Origin: JALYUM01 sp036688685
Lineage (GTDB): Bacteria; Pseudomonadota; Gammaproteobacteria; Burkholderiales; Burkholderiaceae_D
Length of the DNA stretch: 23,460 nucleotides
Assembly (NCBI RefSeq): GCF_036688685.1
Contig: NZ_JAQQPS010000038.1
Coordinates: 1 to 23,460, forward strand
Direction of reading: 5' to 3'
Below are positions 5,798 through 15,282 of this stretch, one piece after another (positions within the stretch are counted from its first letter, which is position 1; each line of letters opens with the position of its first letter). The position numbers and the translations under genes were made by a program. Below the pieces are notes generated by a model. It was not told where the DNA came from and made no database searches. It worked only from the letters and a program-made list of their open reading frames with translations.

Positions 5798-8461
5798 ATG
5801 AATCAGAAGAAGACAGGGCAACAGCACACGCGCACCGCCATCGCGGCGGCAGTGACGGTTTTGATGATGGGTGCGGCCAGCCAGGCGGCCGCGCAAACGA
5901 CCGCGCCGGCACCCGCCGATGACACCGTCGTCCCCTCCGTGGTGGTCACCGGCGTGCGCGCCGCGCTGGAGCAGTCGCTGCGTCAAAAGCGCAGCGCCGA
6001 CGCGGTCGTCGATGTCGTCACCGCCGAAGACATCGGCAAGATGCCCGATAAGAACGTGGCCGATGCGATCTCCCGCCTGCCCGGCGTGAACACGCAATCG
6101 TCCGCCGGCGGCGAAGGCGGTTTCGGCGAGAACGACCGCGTCAGCCTGCGCGGCACCAGCCCGAGCCTGCAGCAAACCCTGTTCAACGGCCACGCCATCA
6201 GCACCGGCGACTGGTTCATTCTCAATCAGCTGGGCGGCAATGTCGGCCGTTCCAGCAGCTTTTCCTTGCTGCCGTCAGAACTGGTCGGCTCGGTCGTCGT
6301 GCAGAAAAGCCCGACCGCCGACCTGGTCGAAGGCGGCGTGTCCGGCGCCATTAACGTGATTACCCGCCGTCCGCTCGACCTGCGCCAGCCGCTGACGATC
6401 GAAGCGTCGGTGCAGGGCACGTACAACGACCTGGCCAAAAAAACCGAGCCGCAAGTGTCGGCGCTGGTCGCCTGGAAAAACCCGGAAAATACCTTCGGCG
6501 TGCTGGTCCAGGGCTTCTCCGAGAAGCAGGCCGTGCGCCGCGATGGCCAGGAAATCCTCGGCTATACGCCGATCCTCGCCACCAGCGCCGCAGCGATCGC
6601 CAACCCGGCCCTGGCCGGCGTGCAGGTGCCGACGTTTATCGGCGCCAGCCTGTTCGAGCAGACCAAGAAACGCAGCGGCGGCGCGTTCGACCTGGAAGCC
6701 AAACCGTCGCGCGACGTCAGCATCGACCTGAACGGTTTTTACTCCGAGCTGAAAGCCCCGCACCAGAACACCAACTGGCTGGCAGCGCCGGCCAACTCCA
6801 TCAACAGCGCCAACCAGATTCCGACTGGCGCGGTGGTACGCAACAACACGCTGGTGGCCGCCGGCTTCCCGATCAATAACGGTGAAGTCGATAATATCTA
6901 CCGGCCCGACGCGGGCGGCGAGTCGTGGTACCTCGACCTGAACGGCAAGTGGCGCGCCACGCGGGACCTGACCTTGTCCGGCAAGGTCGGCAAGACCCAC
7001 GGCGTCGGCTACGACCGCGACGACGTCTACTACCAGAACAACGTCAACGGTGGCATGGCCTACGCCCTCAATGGCTTGTCGCCGGCGACCGTCAGCTACC
7101 CGGGCGGTAACACCACGTCGCCGGGTTCCACGGCATGGGCCGGCGGCGGCGAATCGCAATCGGTCGACCAGGAAAAGTACGCGCAGATCGACGCCGACTG
7201 GCGCGTGGCCGACATGGGGCCGATCGAAGCCTTCAAATTCGGCGCGCGTTTTACGGACCACGATCGCAGCGCCGAGCATCCGCTCGAAACCCGGCCCGGT
7301 GCACTCGGCTTTTCGAACCCCGGCCCGGCCTGGAACGGCCAGCTGTACCCGTCCGATTTCGCGTCCGACCTGGGCGGCAACCTGTCATCGAACTATTTTA
7401 AGTATGACGGCGCGGCGCTCGGCGCCTGGGGTGCGGTGCCTGGCAACCGCCTGCTCGATTACGTCGTGCGCCACAACTGGACCGATGAATTCAAGTTGAA
7501 GGAAAAAACCTCGGCCCTGTATGCAATGGCGGACTTCGGCGGCGACGGCTGGCACGGCAACGTGGGGCTGCGCGCCATCCAGACCAAACAGACGACAATC
7601 GTCAACCTGGCCGGCGGCACCAATCCGATTGTCGGCTCGGCCTTCGGCCCGTACACGCCGACCACGTTTGAACGCACCTACCGCGACTATCTGCCAAGCG
7701 CGAACGTCAAATTCGACGTGACGCCGAACGTGGTGGTGCGCACCGCGCTGGCCAAGACCATCGCCCGTCCCGATTACAGCGCCCTCGGCGGCTCGGTGTC
7801 GCTGAACGACGATGCCCTCAGCGGCAGCGGCGGCAATGTCAACCTGAACCCGGTCCGCTCGACCAACTTCGACTTGTCTGCCGAATGGTATTTCGCACCG
7901 AAGGCCTTGCTGTCGGCCGGGTTCTTCTACATGGACCTGCGCTCGATCGTGGCGCAAGGCACATCCACCGGCACCTACTACAACAACAAGCGCGGCACCC
8001 AGACCGTGTACCAGATCACGTCGCCGTACAACACCACGGGCGACAACAAGGGCCTGGAGCTGAGCTGGCAGCAGCCGATTGCCAGTAACTTCGGCATGCT
8101 GGTCAACTACACCTACGCCGACGGCAAGCTGGACGACGGCGGCGAGCTGCTGAACTCCTCGAAAAACACCGGCAACGTCACCGGCTACTACGAGGACAGC
8201 CGTTTCAGCGCGCGCCTGGCCTATAACTACCGTTCGGCCTACAAGGCGGGCGTGGATCGCGGCGCCAGCCAGCACGTCGACAGCATGCCGTCGTTGGCAG
8301 CCTCGCTGAACATCAAGTTGACCGAGCAGCTGACCTTCACGTTCGATGCGCTCAACCTCACCAACGAAACCATCAAGATGTACGCCGAGAACAAGGACCG
8401 CCCGCGCGCGTTCTACTCGAACGGCCGCACCTTTTATGTGGGCCTGCGCATGAAACTGTAA
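5798..8461 (+). CDS. TonB-dependent outer-membrane receptor, probably for chitin oligosaccharides
   Basis: Start ATG 5798 follows GGGGAAAA at a good distance; the frame extends upstream to a TTG, but the signal peptide begins at this ATG. Residues 1-32 form a signal peptide ending QAAA. A TonB-box-like stretch (VPSVVVTGVR) follows. Next comes the plug domain, about residues 55-170 (DVVTAEDIGKMPDKNVADAI, SRLPGVN, RVSLRGTSPSLQQTLFNGH, GGVSGAINVITRRP). The remaining ~700 residues are the beta-barrel, ending in GRTFYVGLRMKL. The 887-residue length and the VVVTG-x-R-x-x-LEQSLRQKRSADAVVDVV segment fit the Xanthomonas/Caulobacter type of TonB receptors that take up carbohydrates. The substrate is inferred from the hexosaminidase and permease genes directly downstream. 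A terminator separates it from them, so it may be transcribed at a higher level than the rest. Confidence 0.93.
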   Translation: MNQKKTGQQHTRTAIAAAVTVLMMGAASQAAAQTTAPAPADDTVVPSVVVTGVRAALEQSLRQKRSADAVVDVVTAEDIGKMPDKNVADAISRLPGVNTQSSAGGEGGFGENDRVSLRGTSPSLQQTLFNGHAISTGDWFILNQLGGNVGRSSSFSLLPSELVGSVVVQKSPTADLVEGGVSGAINVITRRPLDLRQPLTIEASVQGTYNDLAKKTEPQVSALVAWKNPENTFGVLVQGFSEKQAVRRDGQEILGYTPILATSAAAIANPALAGVQVPTFIGASLFEQTKKRSGGAFDLEAKPSRDVSIDLNGFYSELKAPHQNTNWLAAPANSINSANQIPTGAVVRNNTLVAAGFPINNGEVDNIYRPDAGGESWYLDLNGKWRATRDLTLSGKVGKTHGVGYDRDDVYYQNNVNGGMAYALNGLSPATVSYPGGNTTSPGSTAWAGGGESQSVDQEKYAQIDADWRVADMGPIEAFKFGARFTDHDRSAEHPLETRPGALGFSNPGPAWNGQLYPSDFASDLGGNLSSNYFKYDGAALGAWGAVPGNRLLDYVVRHNWTDEFKLKEKTSALYAMADFGGDGWHGNVGLRAIQTKQTTIVNLAGGTNPIVGSAFGPYTPTTFERTYRDYLPSANVKFDVTPNVVVRTALAKTIARPDYSALGGSVSLNDDALSGSGGNVNLNPVRSTNFDLSAEWYFAPKALLSAGFFYMDLRSIVAQGTSTGTYYNNKRGTQTVYQITSPYNTTGDNKGLELSWQQPIASNFGMLVNYTYADGKLDDGGELLNSSKNTGNVTGYYEDSRFSARLAYNYRSAYKAGVDRGASQHVDSMPSLAASLNIKLTEQLTFTFDALNLTNETIKMYAENKDRPRAFYSNGRTFYVGLRMKL

Positions 8462-8483
8462 ACAGTATTCCAGTAGTGCTTTG

Positions 8484-8515
8484 GGCAAGGCCACAGCTGG
8501 TCTTGCCTTTTTTTT
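8484..8515 (+). terminator. rho-independent terminator after the TonB receptor
   Basis: A 10-bp stem pairs GGCAAGGCCA (8484-8493) with TGGTCTTGCC (8498-8507), including one G-U pair, around a CAGC loop. A run of eight T (8508-8515) follows. It lies 23 nt after the receptor stop and 20 nt before the hexosaminidase start. It could act as an attenuating partial terminator within the cluster. Confidence 0.85.
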
Positions 8516-8535
8516 GACCGCGCAAAAGGATCATC

Positions 8536-10935
8536 ATGCCGGCACCTGCATTCCCCATCGCGCTGGACTGGGCCTGCGTATCGAATATCGATTACCAGGA
8601 CACCTTCAGCGCCTGCCTCACCCTGCGCAATAGCGGCAGCGACCCAATCGCGCCTGGCTGGGCCCTCTATTTCAATACCTGCCGCAAGATCGTGGCCGGC
8701 TCCGCCGCCAACGGTTTTAACATCGACCACGTCAACGGTGACCTGTTTCGCTTGAGCAGCCCGTGCGCGCCGGCGTGGCAGCCGGGCCAGGAACTGATCA
8801 TCCCCTACCTGGGCCAGTACTGGACCATCAGCTTCACCGACGCCCCGCTCGGCTTTTATCTGGTCGACGCCGACGGCCGCGTGACGCCGCTGGGCGACCC
8901 GGTCATCGCGCCGTTTGCGCTGCCGCGCCAGCAGCATCGCGGGCCGAACGACGTGACGCCACTCGATGACGACGCCGGCCGTTTTGCGCAGAACGCTCCC
9001 CTTACCCTGCTCGCGCCTGGCGACGTCGGGCGCATCACGCCGCAGCCGCTGATGGCGGTTTTCGACACGGCGACGTGCACGCTGTCGCGCAACAGCGCCA
9101 TCGTCTGCGCTGCCGGCCTGGTAAGTGAAGCGGCGCTGCTGCAATCGATCCTGGACCAGTTGCCAGACGCGCCAGGTGCACAGATCGAACTGCGCATCGC
9201 CGGCGATGGCGCTGCCGAAGCCTATGAGATTGAGATCCTTGCATCGACCATTCGTATTGTCAGCGCCAGCGCGCATGGCGTCTTCAACGGCATCCAGAGC
9301 CTGCGCCAGCTGATCATTGGCACCAGCGTGCCGCTCGGCCGCGTGGCCGACGCGCCGCGCTTTGCCTACCGTGGCCTGATGCTTGACGTCGCCCGCCATT
9401 TCGCCAGCAAGCAAACCGTGCTGCGCCTGCTCGACTGCATGGCGCTGTATAAACTCAATCGCTTCCACTTTCACCTGACCGACGATGAAGGCTGGCGCTT
9501 TCCGGTGCCGGCGCTGCCCGAGCTGACGGCAGTGGGCGCGCGCCGCGGCGTGGCAGGCGATGGCGACGTGTGCCTGCCGCCGTCGTTCGGGTCCGGTGCC
9601 GATATCGCTACCTCGCCCGGCACCGGCTACTACAGCGCCGACGATTTTCGCGCGATCCTGCGCCACGCGCAGTCGCTGCACATCGAGGTCATCCCCGAAT
9701 TCAACCTGCCGGGTCACGCGCGCGCGGCCATCGTCGCAATGCGCGCGCGCCACGACCGGCTGTGCGCGCAAGGCGACGCCATCGGCGCCGCTGCTTACCT
9801 GCTCGACGACGCCTTTGACACCTCCGTCTACGAATCGGTCCAGCTGTGGCACGACAACGTCATCTGCATCGCGCTGCCCTCAAGCGAGCGCTTCGTCGAG
9901 ACGGTCGTCGCAGCCCTGGTCGAGTTGTTCCGTTCTGCCGGCGTGGCGCTGCGCACCATCCACATCGGCGGCGACGAGGTGCCAAACGGCGCCTGGGTCG
10001 GTTCGCCCGCCTGCCAGGCCGTGATGGCGCAGCGCGGCTGGTTTGATGTCGACCAGTTGCGCGCCGATTTCCTGGCGCGCTGCCAGGCCATCCTCGCGCG
10101 CCATGGCGTGGCCTGCGCCGGCTGGGAAGAGAACGCGCTGGAGCACGGGCAGCCGAGCCGCCGTTTTGCCGATGGCGCCTTGCAGGTCTACGCCTGGAAC
10201 AATGCCTGGGGCAACGGCCAGGAAGACATCGCCTACCGGCTCGCCAATGCCGGCTATCCGGTGGTGCTGGCCAATGCCGCCAACCTGTACTTCGACCTGG
10301 CACAGGCCAAGGATGCCCACGAACCGGGATATTATTGGGCCGGGTTTGTCGGCACCCGCGACGCGTTCACGTTTTGTCCGCTGAACACCACCGTCACCGC
10401 CGGCCGCACGCCGATGGGAGCCGCGGTCAGCGACGCTGCCCTGGCCGCCATGACGCGCCTGGACGCCGTTGGTGCCGCGCGCATCGCCGGCCTGCAGGGC
10501 CAGCTGTTTGGCGAAAACGCGCGCACACCCGAACGCATCGAATACCTGGCCGCGCCGCGCCTGATTGCGCTGGCCGAACGGGCCTGGTCACCCGATCCGC
10601 AATGGCACGACGCCGGGGAGGCGGTGGCGCGCGACTGGAATGGGTTTGCCAACCGCCTCGGCCAGCGCGTGCTGCCGCAGCTCGATGCGGCGCTGGCCTA
10701 CGGCTACCGCCTGCCGCCACCAGGGGTCGCGCTGGTCGACGGCGCGCTCCACGCGAACGTCGCCTTGCCCGGTCTGGCGCTGCATTACACTCTCGATGGC
10801 AGTGAGCCGACCTCCGTCAGCCCGCGCTACACCGGCCCGGTCGCGGCGGGCGACCTGCGTATCGCCACCTTCGACACGCGCGGACGCAAGAGCCGCACCA
10901 TCCACTTCGACCAGCAAGGCACTACCAATGAATAA
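8536..10935 (+). CDS. beta-N-acetylhexosaminidase (GH20, chitobiase type)
   Basis: Releases terminal N-acetylglucosamine from chitobiose and other beta-N-acetylhexosaminides. Start ATG 8536 has AAGGA 5 nt upstream, and an in-frame stop at 8515-8517 leaves no room for a longer start. The 799 residues show the chitobiase layout: an N-terminal carbohydrate-binding-like domain (about 5-130), a GH20b-like domain (about 150-270), the catalytic barrel (about 276-690, beginning FAYRGLMLDVARHF) and a C-terminal domain (about 715-795, LHYTLDGSEPTSVSPRYTGP). The catalytic Asp-Glu pair is D480-E481 in HIGGDEV. HFHLTDDEGWRF and the FNLPGHARA region are also typical. No signal peptide is visible: the mature domain begins at once, so the enzyme is probably cytoplasmic, unlike many exported chitobiases. 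Its last 8 nt overlap the MFS gene. Confidence 0.95.
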   Translation: MPAPAFPIALDWACVSNIDYQDTFSACLTLRNSGSDPIAPGWALYFNTCRKIVAGSAANGFNIDHVNGDLFRLSSPCAPAWQPGQELIIPYLGQYWTISFTDAPLGFYLVDADGRVTPLGDPVIAPFALPRQQHRGPNDVTPLDDDAGRFAQNAPLTLLAPGDVGRITPQPLMAVFDTATCTLSRNSAIVCAAGLVSEAALLQSILDQLPDAPGAQIELRIAGDGAAEAYEIEILASTIRIVSASAHGVFNGIQSLRQLIIGTSVPLGRVADAPRFAYRGLMLDVARHFASKQTVLRLLDCMALYKLNRFHFHLTDDEGWRFPVPALPELTAVGARRGVAGDGDVCLPPSFGSGADIATSPGTGYYSADDFRAILRHAQSLHIEVIPEFNLPGHARAAIVAMRARHDRLCAQGDAIGAAAYLLDDAFDTSVYESVQLWHDNVICIALPSSERFVETVVAALVELFRSAGVALRTIHIGGDEVPNGAWVGSPACQAVMAQRGWFDVDQLRADFLARCQAILARHGVACAGWEENALEHGQPSRRFADGALQVYAWNNAWGNGQEDIAYRLANAGYPVVLANAANLYFDLAQAKDAHEPGYYWAGFVGTRDAFTFCPLNTTVTAGRTPMGAAVSDAALAAMTRLDAVGAARIAGLQGQLFGENARTPERIEYLAAPRLIALAERAWSPDPQWHDAGEAVARDWNGFANRLGQRVLPQLDAALAYGYRLPPPGVALVDGALHANVALPGLALHYTLDGSEPTSVSPRYTGPVAAGDLRIATFDTRGRKSRTIHFDQQGTTNE

Positions 10936-12190
10936 AGCTGCACGCCATCCCCTGGCCTGGGTGCCGACCTTATACCTGGCCCAGGGCTTGCCGTTCTATG
11001 CGGTGGCGCTGGTGGCAGGCCTGATGTTCAAGAGCATGGGCGTGCCGAACGAGCAGATCGCGCGCTGGACCGGGATGCTCGGCCTGGCCTGGGTCTTCAA
11101 GGCTTTATGGAGTCCCTTTCTGGAACTGGCGCGCAGCAAGAAGCGCGTGATCGTCGCATTTCAGTTTCTCGGCGGCGTGGCGCTGGGCGGCGTGGCGTTG
11201 TCCTTGCATGTGCCGCTGTGGTTCGCCGCCAGCATCGCGCTGTTCGGCGTGGTGGCGCTGGCGTCGAGCACGCACGACATCGCGGCCGATGGCTTGTATA
11301 TCGCCAGCCTGTCGGCGCGCCAGCAGGCAGCGTATGCGGGCTGGCAGGGCGCGTTTTTCAACGCGGCCAAATTTCTGTCGCTGGGCGCTCTGGTGATTTT
11401 GGCGGGTTACCTTGAGCCGCGCATCGGCGTCACCAACGCCTGGTCGGCCATCTTCGTGATCCTCGGTGCGGCGCTGGCGGGACTGGCGCTGTATCACCTG
11501 TGGGCGCTGCCCGATACGCAGTCGGCGCGGCCGGCATCGAGCCGGGCCATCGCCGCCACCCTGTTCGACGTGATCCGCACCTTCTTCGCCAAGCCGGGCA
11601 TCTGGATGGCGATGTTGTTCATCATCCTGTTTCGCGCCGGGGAAGGGCAGATCCAGACCATCGGCCCGCTGTTCCTGCGCGACGCGCGCGCGCTCGGCGG
11701 CCTGGGATTGTCCACCGCCGAAGTGGGCGCGGTGTACGGCACGGCCGGCACGCTGGCGTTTTTGGCAGGCAGTATCGGCGGCGGCTACTTCACGGCCAGG
11801 CTGGGCCTGCGCCGCGCGATGCCGTGGCTGATCCTGGCGATGAATCTGCCGAATCTGGTGTTCTGGTACCTGAGCACGATGCAGCCCGATGCGCTGGCTA
11901 TCGTCGCCGTGGCGCTGGGTGGGGAGATGTTCGGCTACGGCTTCGGCTTTGTCGGCGTGATCCTGTTCATCATGCAGGTGGTCGCAACGGGCAAATACCA
12001 GACCGCCCACTATGCGCTGGGCACCGGCTTCATGCAGCTGGGCTTCGTGCTTTTTAAAATGGTCAGCGGCGATATCCAGCAGGCGCTCGGCTACCAGCAT
12101 TTTTTCGTGTGGGTGCTGGTGGCGGCGGCGCCGGTGCTGGTGCTGTCGCGCTTCATGCGCTTCGATGTAACAAAGGCTAGCGCTTCTTGA
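10928..12190 (+). CDS. MFS permease, AmpG-like, likely sugar/muropeptide importer
   Basis: A 420-residue inner-membrane protein with about 12 hydrophobic segments. It starts at ATG 10928, inside the last codons of the hexosaminidase (ATGAATAA overlap), with AAGG 8 nt upstream, so the two are co-translated. The N-terminus HPLAWVPTLYLAQGLPFYAV and the following GVPNEQIARWTGMLGLAWVFKALWSP resemble AmpG-type MFS transporters, which import amino-sugar-containing muropeptides. STHDIAADGLYI and GEMFGYGFGFVG are further typical MFS stretches. With a cytoplasmic GH20 enzyme next door, the simplest reading is import of chitobiose or short N-acetylglucosamine oligomers to be cleaved inside. The substrate is inferred. 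The 3' end overlaps the convergent AraC-type gene by 14 nt. Confidence 0.88.
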   Translation: MNKAARHPLAWVPTLYLAQGLPFYAVALVAGLMFKSMGVPNEQIARWTGMLGLAWVFKALWSPFLELARSKKRVIVAFQFLGGVALGGVALSLHVPLWFAASIALFGVVALASSTHDIAADGLYIASLSARQQAAYAGWQGAFFNAAKFLSLGALVILAGYLEPRIGVTNAWSAIFVILGAALAGLALYHLWALPDTQSARPASSRAIAATLFDVIRTFFAKPGIWMAMLFIILFRAGEGQIQTIGPLFLRDARALGGLGLSTAEVGAVYGTAGTLAFLAGSIGGGYFTARLGLRRAMPWLILAMNLPNLVFWYLSTMQPDALAIVAVALGGEMFGYGFGFVGVILFIMQVVATGKYQTAHYALGTGFMQLGFVLFKMVSGDIQQALGYQHFFVWVLVAAAPVLVLSRFMRFDVTKASAS

Positions 12191-13091
12191 CCGGCAACGC
12201 CAGCCAGCCTTGCCACTGGCCGGTGGGGTCGCGTTGCACCATCTGGATATGCGGCCGCGTGCTGTCCAGGCGCCAGAGCGCCTGGTGTTCCAGCCAGTCT
12301 TCGTACATCGAGCGGAAGCGCGGCCATTCGCCGTGGAAGGGCAGGGTCGCGTAGTCGCCGGCGGGGAGGGTGCGCAGGCCCAGGTTCGGGTCGGCCACAT
12401 CGATGCCGGCCACGCCGAAGTCATAACAGTATTCGCGTTCGCCCGTAAAACCGGGGTCTTCGTCGAACACGCCGTAGTAGGGCGTGGCGGCGGGCGCGCC
12501 GTCGGTGGTTTCGCGGTCCTGGATGAAGCTGTTGCAGGCAATCGACAGGGCCGCACCCGACTGGCCGAAGAAGCGCTGGTAGCGCAGCGACAGGGCCGGC
12601 AAGACCCGCACGCTGATCTGTGCGGCCACCGTCCCCGGCGCGGGGGCGCTGTACGGCGCCAGGATCACGTCCAGGTTGCCTGGTTCGGCGACGAAAAAAC
12701 TGACGTCGCTTTCTCTGCCGACCTGCTGGTCCATGTAGCTGCGCCAGCCGCCATCGCGCCACGATTTGGCCGACATCGCGAACTGCTGTTTGAAGGCTTT
12801 GGCAAAGGCGGCGTTCGACGGGAAGCCGCAGTCCTGGGCGATGCGCCCGACCGGCACGTCCGGTTCGTGGCGCAGCAGGTGGGCGGCGCGGCGCAGGCGG
12901 CGTTTTCTCTGGTATTCGACGGCCGAGAAGCCGGTCAGTTCGCGGAAGATGCGGTCGAAGTGGAACGACGAATAGCTGGCCGACGCCGCCAGGCTTTCCA
13001 GCGCCAGCGGGTCGCCCACCGAGTCGAGCATCAGGTCCATGACCTCGCACAGGCGCGATGTGCGCGAAGTCGGTTTCAATGCCGGCTTCAC
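12177..13091 (-). CDS. AraC-family regulator with GyrI-like effector domain
   Basis: The frame starts at GTG 13091 (an in-frame stop lies 12 nt upstream) and gives 304 residues. Residues about 10-110 form the AraC DNA-binding domain with two helix-turn-helix units (LALESLAASASYSSFHFDRI and VPVGRIAQDCGFPSNAAFAK, followed by FKQQFAMSAKSWR). Residues about 125-300 form a GyrI-like/effector-binding domain (YYGVFDEDPGF, LPAGDYATLPFHGEW, YEDWLEHQALW), as in Rob/SoxS-related and BmrR-like ligand sensors. Having the DNA-binding domain first is the usual order for this subfamily. No strong ribosome binding site is seen. It converges on the permease with a 14-nt overlap, so a link to the chitin cluster is possible but not shown. 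GyrI-like domains often sense hydrophobic or toxic compounds. Confidence 0.9.
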   Translation of the reverse strand: MKPALKPTSRTSRLCEVMDLMLDSVGDPLALESLAASASYSSFHFDRIFRELTGFSAVEYQRKRRLRRAAHLLRHEPDVPVGRIAQDCGFPSNAAFAKAFKQQFAMSAKSWRDGGWRSYMDQQVGRESDVSFFVAEPGNLDVILAPYSAPAPGTVAAQISVRVLPALSLRYQRFFGQSGAALSIACNSFIQDRETTDGAPAATPYYGVFDEDPGFTGEREYCYDFGVAGIDVADPNLGLRTLPAGDYATLPFHGEWPRFRSMYEDWLEHQALWRLDSTRPHIQMVQRDPTGQWQGWLALPVKKR

Positions 13092-13309
13092 AGCGAACGC
13101 TTAGCAGGAAAATCGGGCAGGGGGAACGGCGGCATCGTGGACTCAGTTGGCGGGTTGCAATGATTATGGCGCAAACCGGCGGGCTTGGCGATGCCGGGCA
13201 CGACGCAGAAGGTGACCGCGGACGATACGATGAAATTTTCAATTAAACAATGTTGCTTTAGCTTACCCTGCCGTACACTTTCCGTACGATCAATTCGGAA
13301 AAGACCCCC

Positions 13310-14707
13310 ATGTCCCTCTTCAAATTGCTGCCCATCGCAGCATTGCTCGCTACTGCTGCGGTGAACGCCACGCCCGCCAACGATCCCTGGCATGCGCAGG
13401 CGCGCGCCTTGCTGGAACAGACGGTGAACATTCCGACGGTCGAGGGGCGCGACCGTGTGCCTGAGCTGGCCGCGCTGCTGGCCGCGCAGTACCGCAAGGC
13501 CGGCATTCCCGAAGCGGACATCAAGGTCATCCCCTACGATAAAACCGCCGCGCTGATCGTGCGCTGGCGCGCGCCCGGCCCGACCACGAGCAAGCCGATC
13601 ATGGTAATGGCGCACATGGATGTGGTCGAGGCCCGGCGCGAAGACTGGAAAGAATCCGATCCCTTCGTCTTCGTCGAGAAGAACCACTATTATTATGGCA
13701 GGGGCACGAACGATATCAAATCCGGCATCGCCGCCACCACCACCGCCATCCTGAAACTGAAGGCAGCGGGTTTCCAGCCCCGGCGCGACATCATCGTGTT
13801 CTATACGGGCGACGAGGAAACCAGGGGCAAGGGCGCGGAAATGGGCGCCACCACCTGGCACGATTTGCTGGACGTCGAATACGGCCTGAATGCCGACGGC
13901 GGCGGTGGTGGCTTCGCGCCCGATGGCCGCACACTCGGGTTTTCGCTGCAGAGCGCGGAAAAGACCTACGCCGACTACACGTTCACTGCCACCAACCGCG
14001 GCGGCCACTCGTCGAAACCGCGCGCCGACAATGCCATTTACGCCTTGTCGAACGCCTTGCATCGGCTCGAGACCTACCGCTTCACGCCGCTGATGAACGC
14101 CACCACCCGCGCGTATTTCCAGGGCCGCGAAAAGGTGGAAAAGGGGCCGCTCGGCGACGCCATGCGCGCGTGGGTCAAGAATCCCGCCGACCAGCAGGCA
14201 GCCGACATCATCGAGGCAAGCGAAGGCGAAATCGGCATCACCCGCACCCGTTGCGTGGCCACGCGCCTGGCGGGTGGTCACGCCAACAACGCGTTGCCGC
14301 AAACGGCGCTTGCAACCGTCAATTGCCGCATCCTGCCGGGCGTCTCGCCGGATGCCATCCGGGCCGAACTGGAGAAAATCGCCGCCGACCCGGTTGTGGT
14401 GGTTACGCGCGCCGATGCGTCGGTGGCGTCGCTCGATTCACCCTTGCGCCCGGATGTGGTGAACGCGTTCACGGCAGCCGTGCATGCGCGCCACCCGGGC
14501 GCACCGGTGTTCCCGGAAATGAGTACGGGCGCCAGCGATGCGCGCCCGTTCCGCGTGATCGGCATCCCGATCTATGGCGTTGATGGCGGCTGGGGCATCG
14601 TGCCGCTCGACCTGCGCGCCCACGGCCGCGACGAGCGCATTCCCGTCAAATCGCTGGACGACGATGTCGACCATTGGGAATCGATGCTCAGGCAATTGGC
14701 CGGCTGA
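13310..14707 (+). CDS. M20 family metallopeptidase, exported
   Basis: A 465-residue zinc peptidase or amidohydrolase of the M20 (ArgE/DapE/CPG2) family that removes acyl or amino-acid groups. Start ATG 13310 gives a signal peptide of about 20 residues (MSLFKLLPIAALLATAAVNA), so the enzyme is likely periplasmic. Expected metal and catalytic residues are visible: H102 in AHMDVV, bridging D135 in GRGTNDIK, E169-E170 in GDEETRG, the NADGGG segment, and H438 in RAHGRDERIPV. The dimerisation domain lies in between (about 215-340, including RGGHSSKP). It looks intact and of normal length. The gene stands alone: 218 nt separate it from the divergent AraC gene, and it converges with a small gene 2 nt downstream. 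The exact substrate cannot be read from sequence. Confidence 0.92.
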   Translation: MSLFKLLPIAALLATAAVNATPANDPWHAQARALLEQTVNIPTVEGRDRVPELAALLAAQYRKAGIPEADIKVIPYDKTAALIVRWRAPGPTTSKPIMVMAHMDVVEARREDWKESDPFVFVEKNHYYYGRGTNDIKSGIAATTTAILKLKAAGFQPRRDIIVFYTGDEETRGKGAEMGATTWHDLLDVEYGLNADGGGGGFAPDGRTLGFSLQSAEKTYADYTFTATNRGGHSSKPRADNAIYALSNALHRLETYRFTPLMNATTRAYFQGREKVEKGPLGDAMRAWVKNPADQQAADIIEASEGEIGITRTRCVATRLAGGHANNALPQTALATVNCRILPGVSPDAIRAELEKIAADPVVVVTRADASVASLDSPLRPDVVNAFTAAVHARHPGAPVFPEMSTGASDARPFRVIGIPIYGVDGGWGIVPLDLRAHGRDERIPVKSLDDDVDHWESMLRQLAG

Positions 14708-14709
14708 GC

Positions 14710-15099
14710 TTACCTGCCGGCTTGCTGCTCCGCGATCAGTTTCGCAATCGGCGAACCGGTTTTCACCGGCTCGACCAGCAGCACCTGGCTGCGGTTGATC
14801 AGCATCCGGTCGGGCTGGTGCGGCTCGGCGCCGCGCTTGACGAGGATATTCGCCACCGCTTGCGTCGCCGGGTTCTGGCGGGTCTGGACATAGAACACCT
14901 CGCGCAACGCCACGAAGTCGCCGTCGGCCGGTTCCAGGCGGCCGAAAAACAATTGGCCGTTGATCAGGGCGACCGATTGCCAGGTCGTGCCCGTGTCCGG
15001 CACCTGCTGGCGGTGCAGCGCCTGCCAGGTCAACACCGTGAGCGCAATGGCAATGATCACGATGGCAAGTGCTGCCGTTCGCTCGACAAATTTTGACAT
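14710..15099 (-). CDS. small membrane-anchored periplasmic protein, unknown function
   Basis: The frame extends further upstream, but the start is placed at ATG 15099 because GAGGGAA lies 6 nt before it. The resulting 129-residue protein begins with MSKFVERTAALAIVIIAIAL, a basic N-terminus and one membrane helix or uncleaved signal. The rest is a compact soluble part, probably periplasmic (WQSVALINGQLFFGRLEP, FYVQTRQNPATQAVANILV, HQPDRMLINRSQVLLVEPV). The INGQ-FFG-RL and LVEP-V segments suggest a small beta-rich domain. It lies tail-to-tail with the M20 peptidase (2-nt gap) and head-to-head with the PEP-CTERM gene across a 183-nt intergenic region. I recognise no named family. Confidence 0.75.
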   Translation of the reverse strand: MSKFVERTAALAIVIIAIALTVLTWQALHRQQVPDTGTTWQSVALINGQLFFGRLEPADGDFVALREVFYVQTRQNPATQAVANILVKRGAEPHQPDRMLINRSQVLLVEPVKTGSPIAKLIAEQQAGR

Positions 15100-15282
15100 G
15101 CAAGTTCCCTCATATTGATTGGTTGCAGGCGCGCTGCGGCGGCAGTGTAGCAGGGCACGCCTGCCGACAATCGGATGTTTTCCAGCGCTGTTGTTTGTCG
15201 GACATGTTGCGTCCGCTGTCATGCTGCCGTCATAAATTTTGTTTAATTTTGATAACAAAACTTTATTTTGGAACTATCTTTT

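Noticed and set aside
6275..9852. Large antisense frames opposite the TonB receptor and hexosaminidase (for example 7385-8494 and 8434-9852)
   Set aside because: The plus-strand genes are unambiguous full-length family members; the antisense products are rich in Arg/Ala/Val/His without any motif.
12210..13163. 317-codon plus-strand frame opposite the AraC-type gene
   Set aside because: The minus-strand regulator has clear helix-turn-helix and GyrI-like domains; the plus frame is a shadow.
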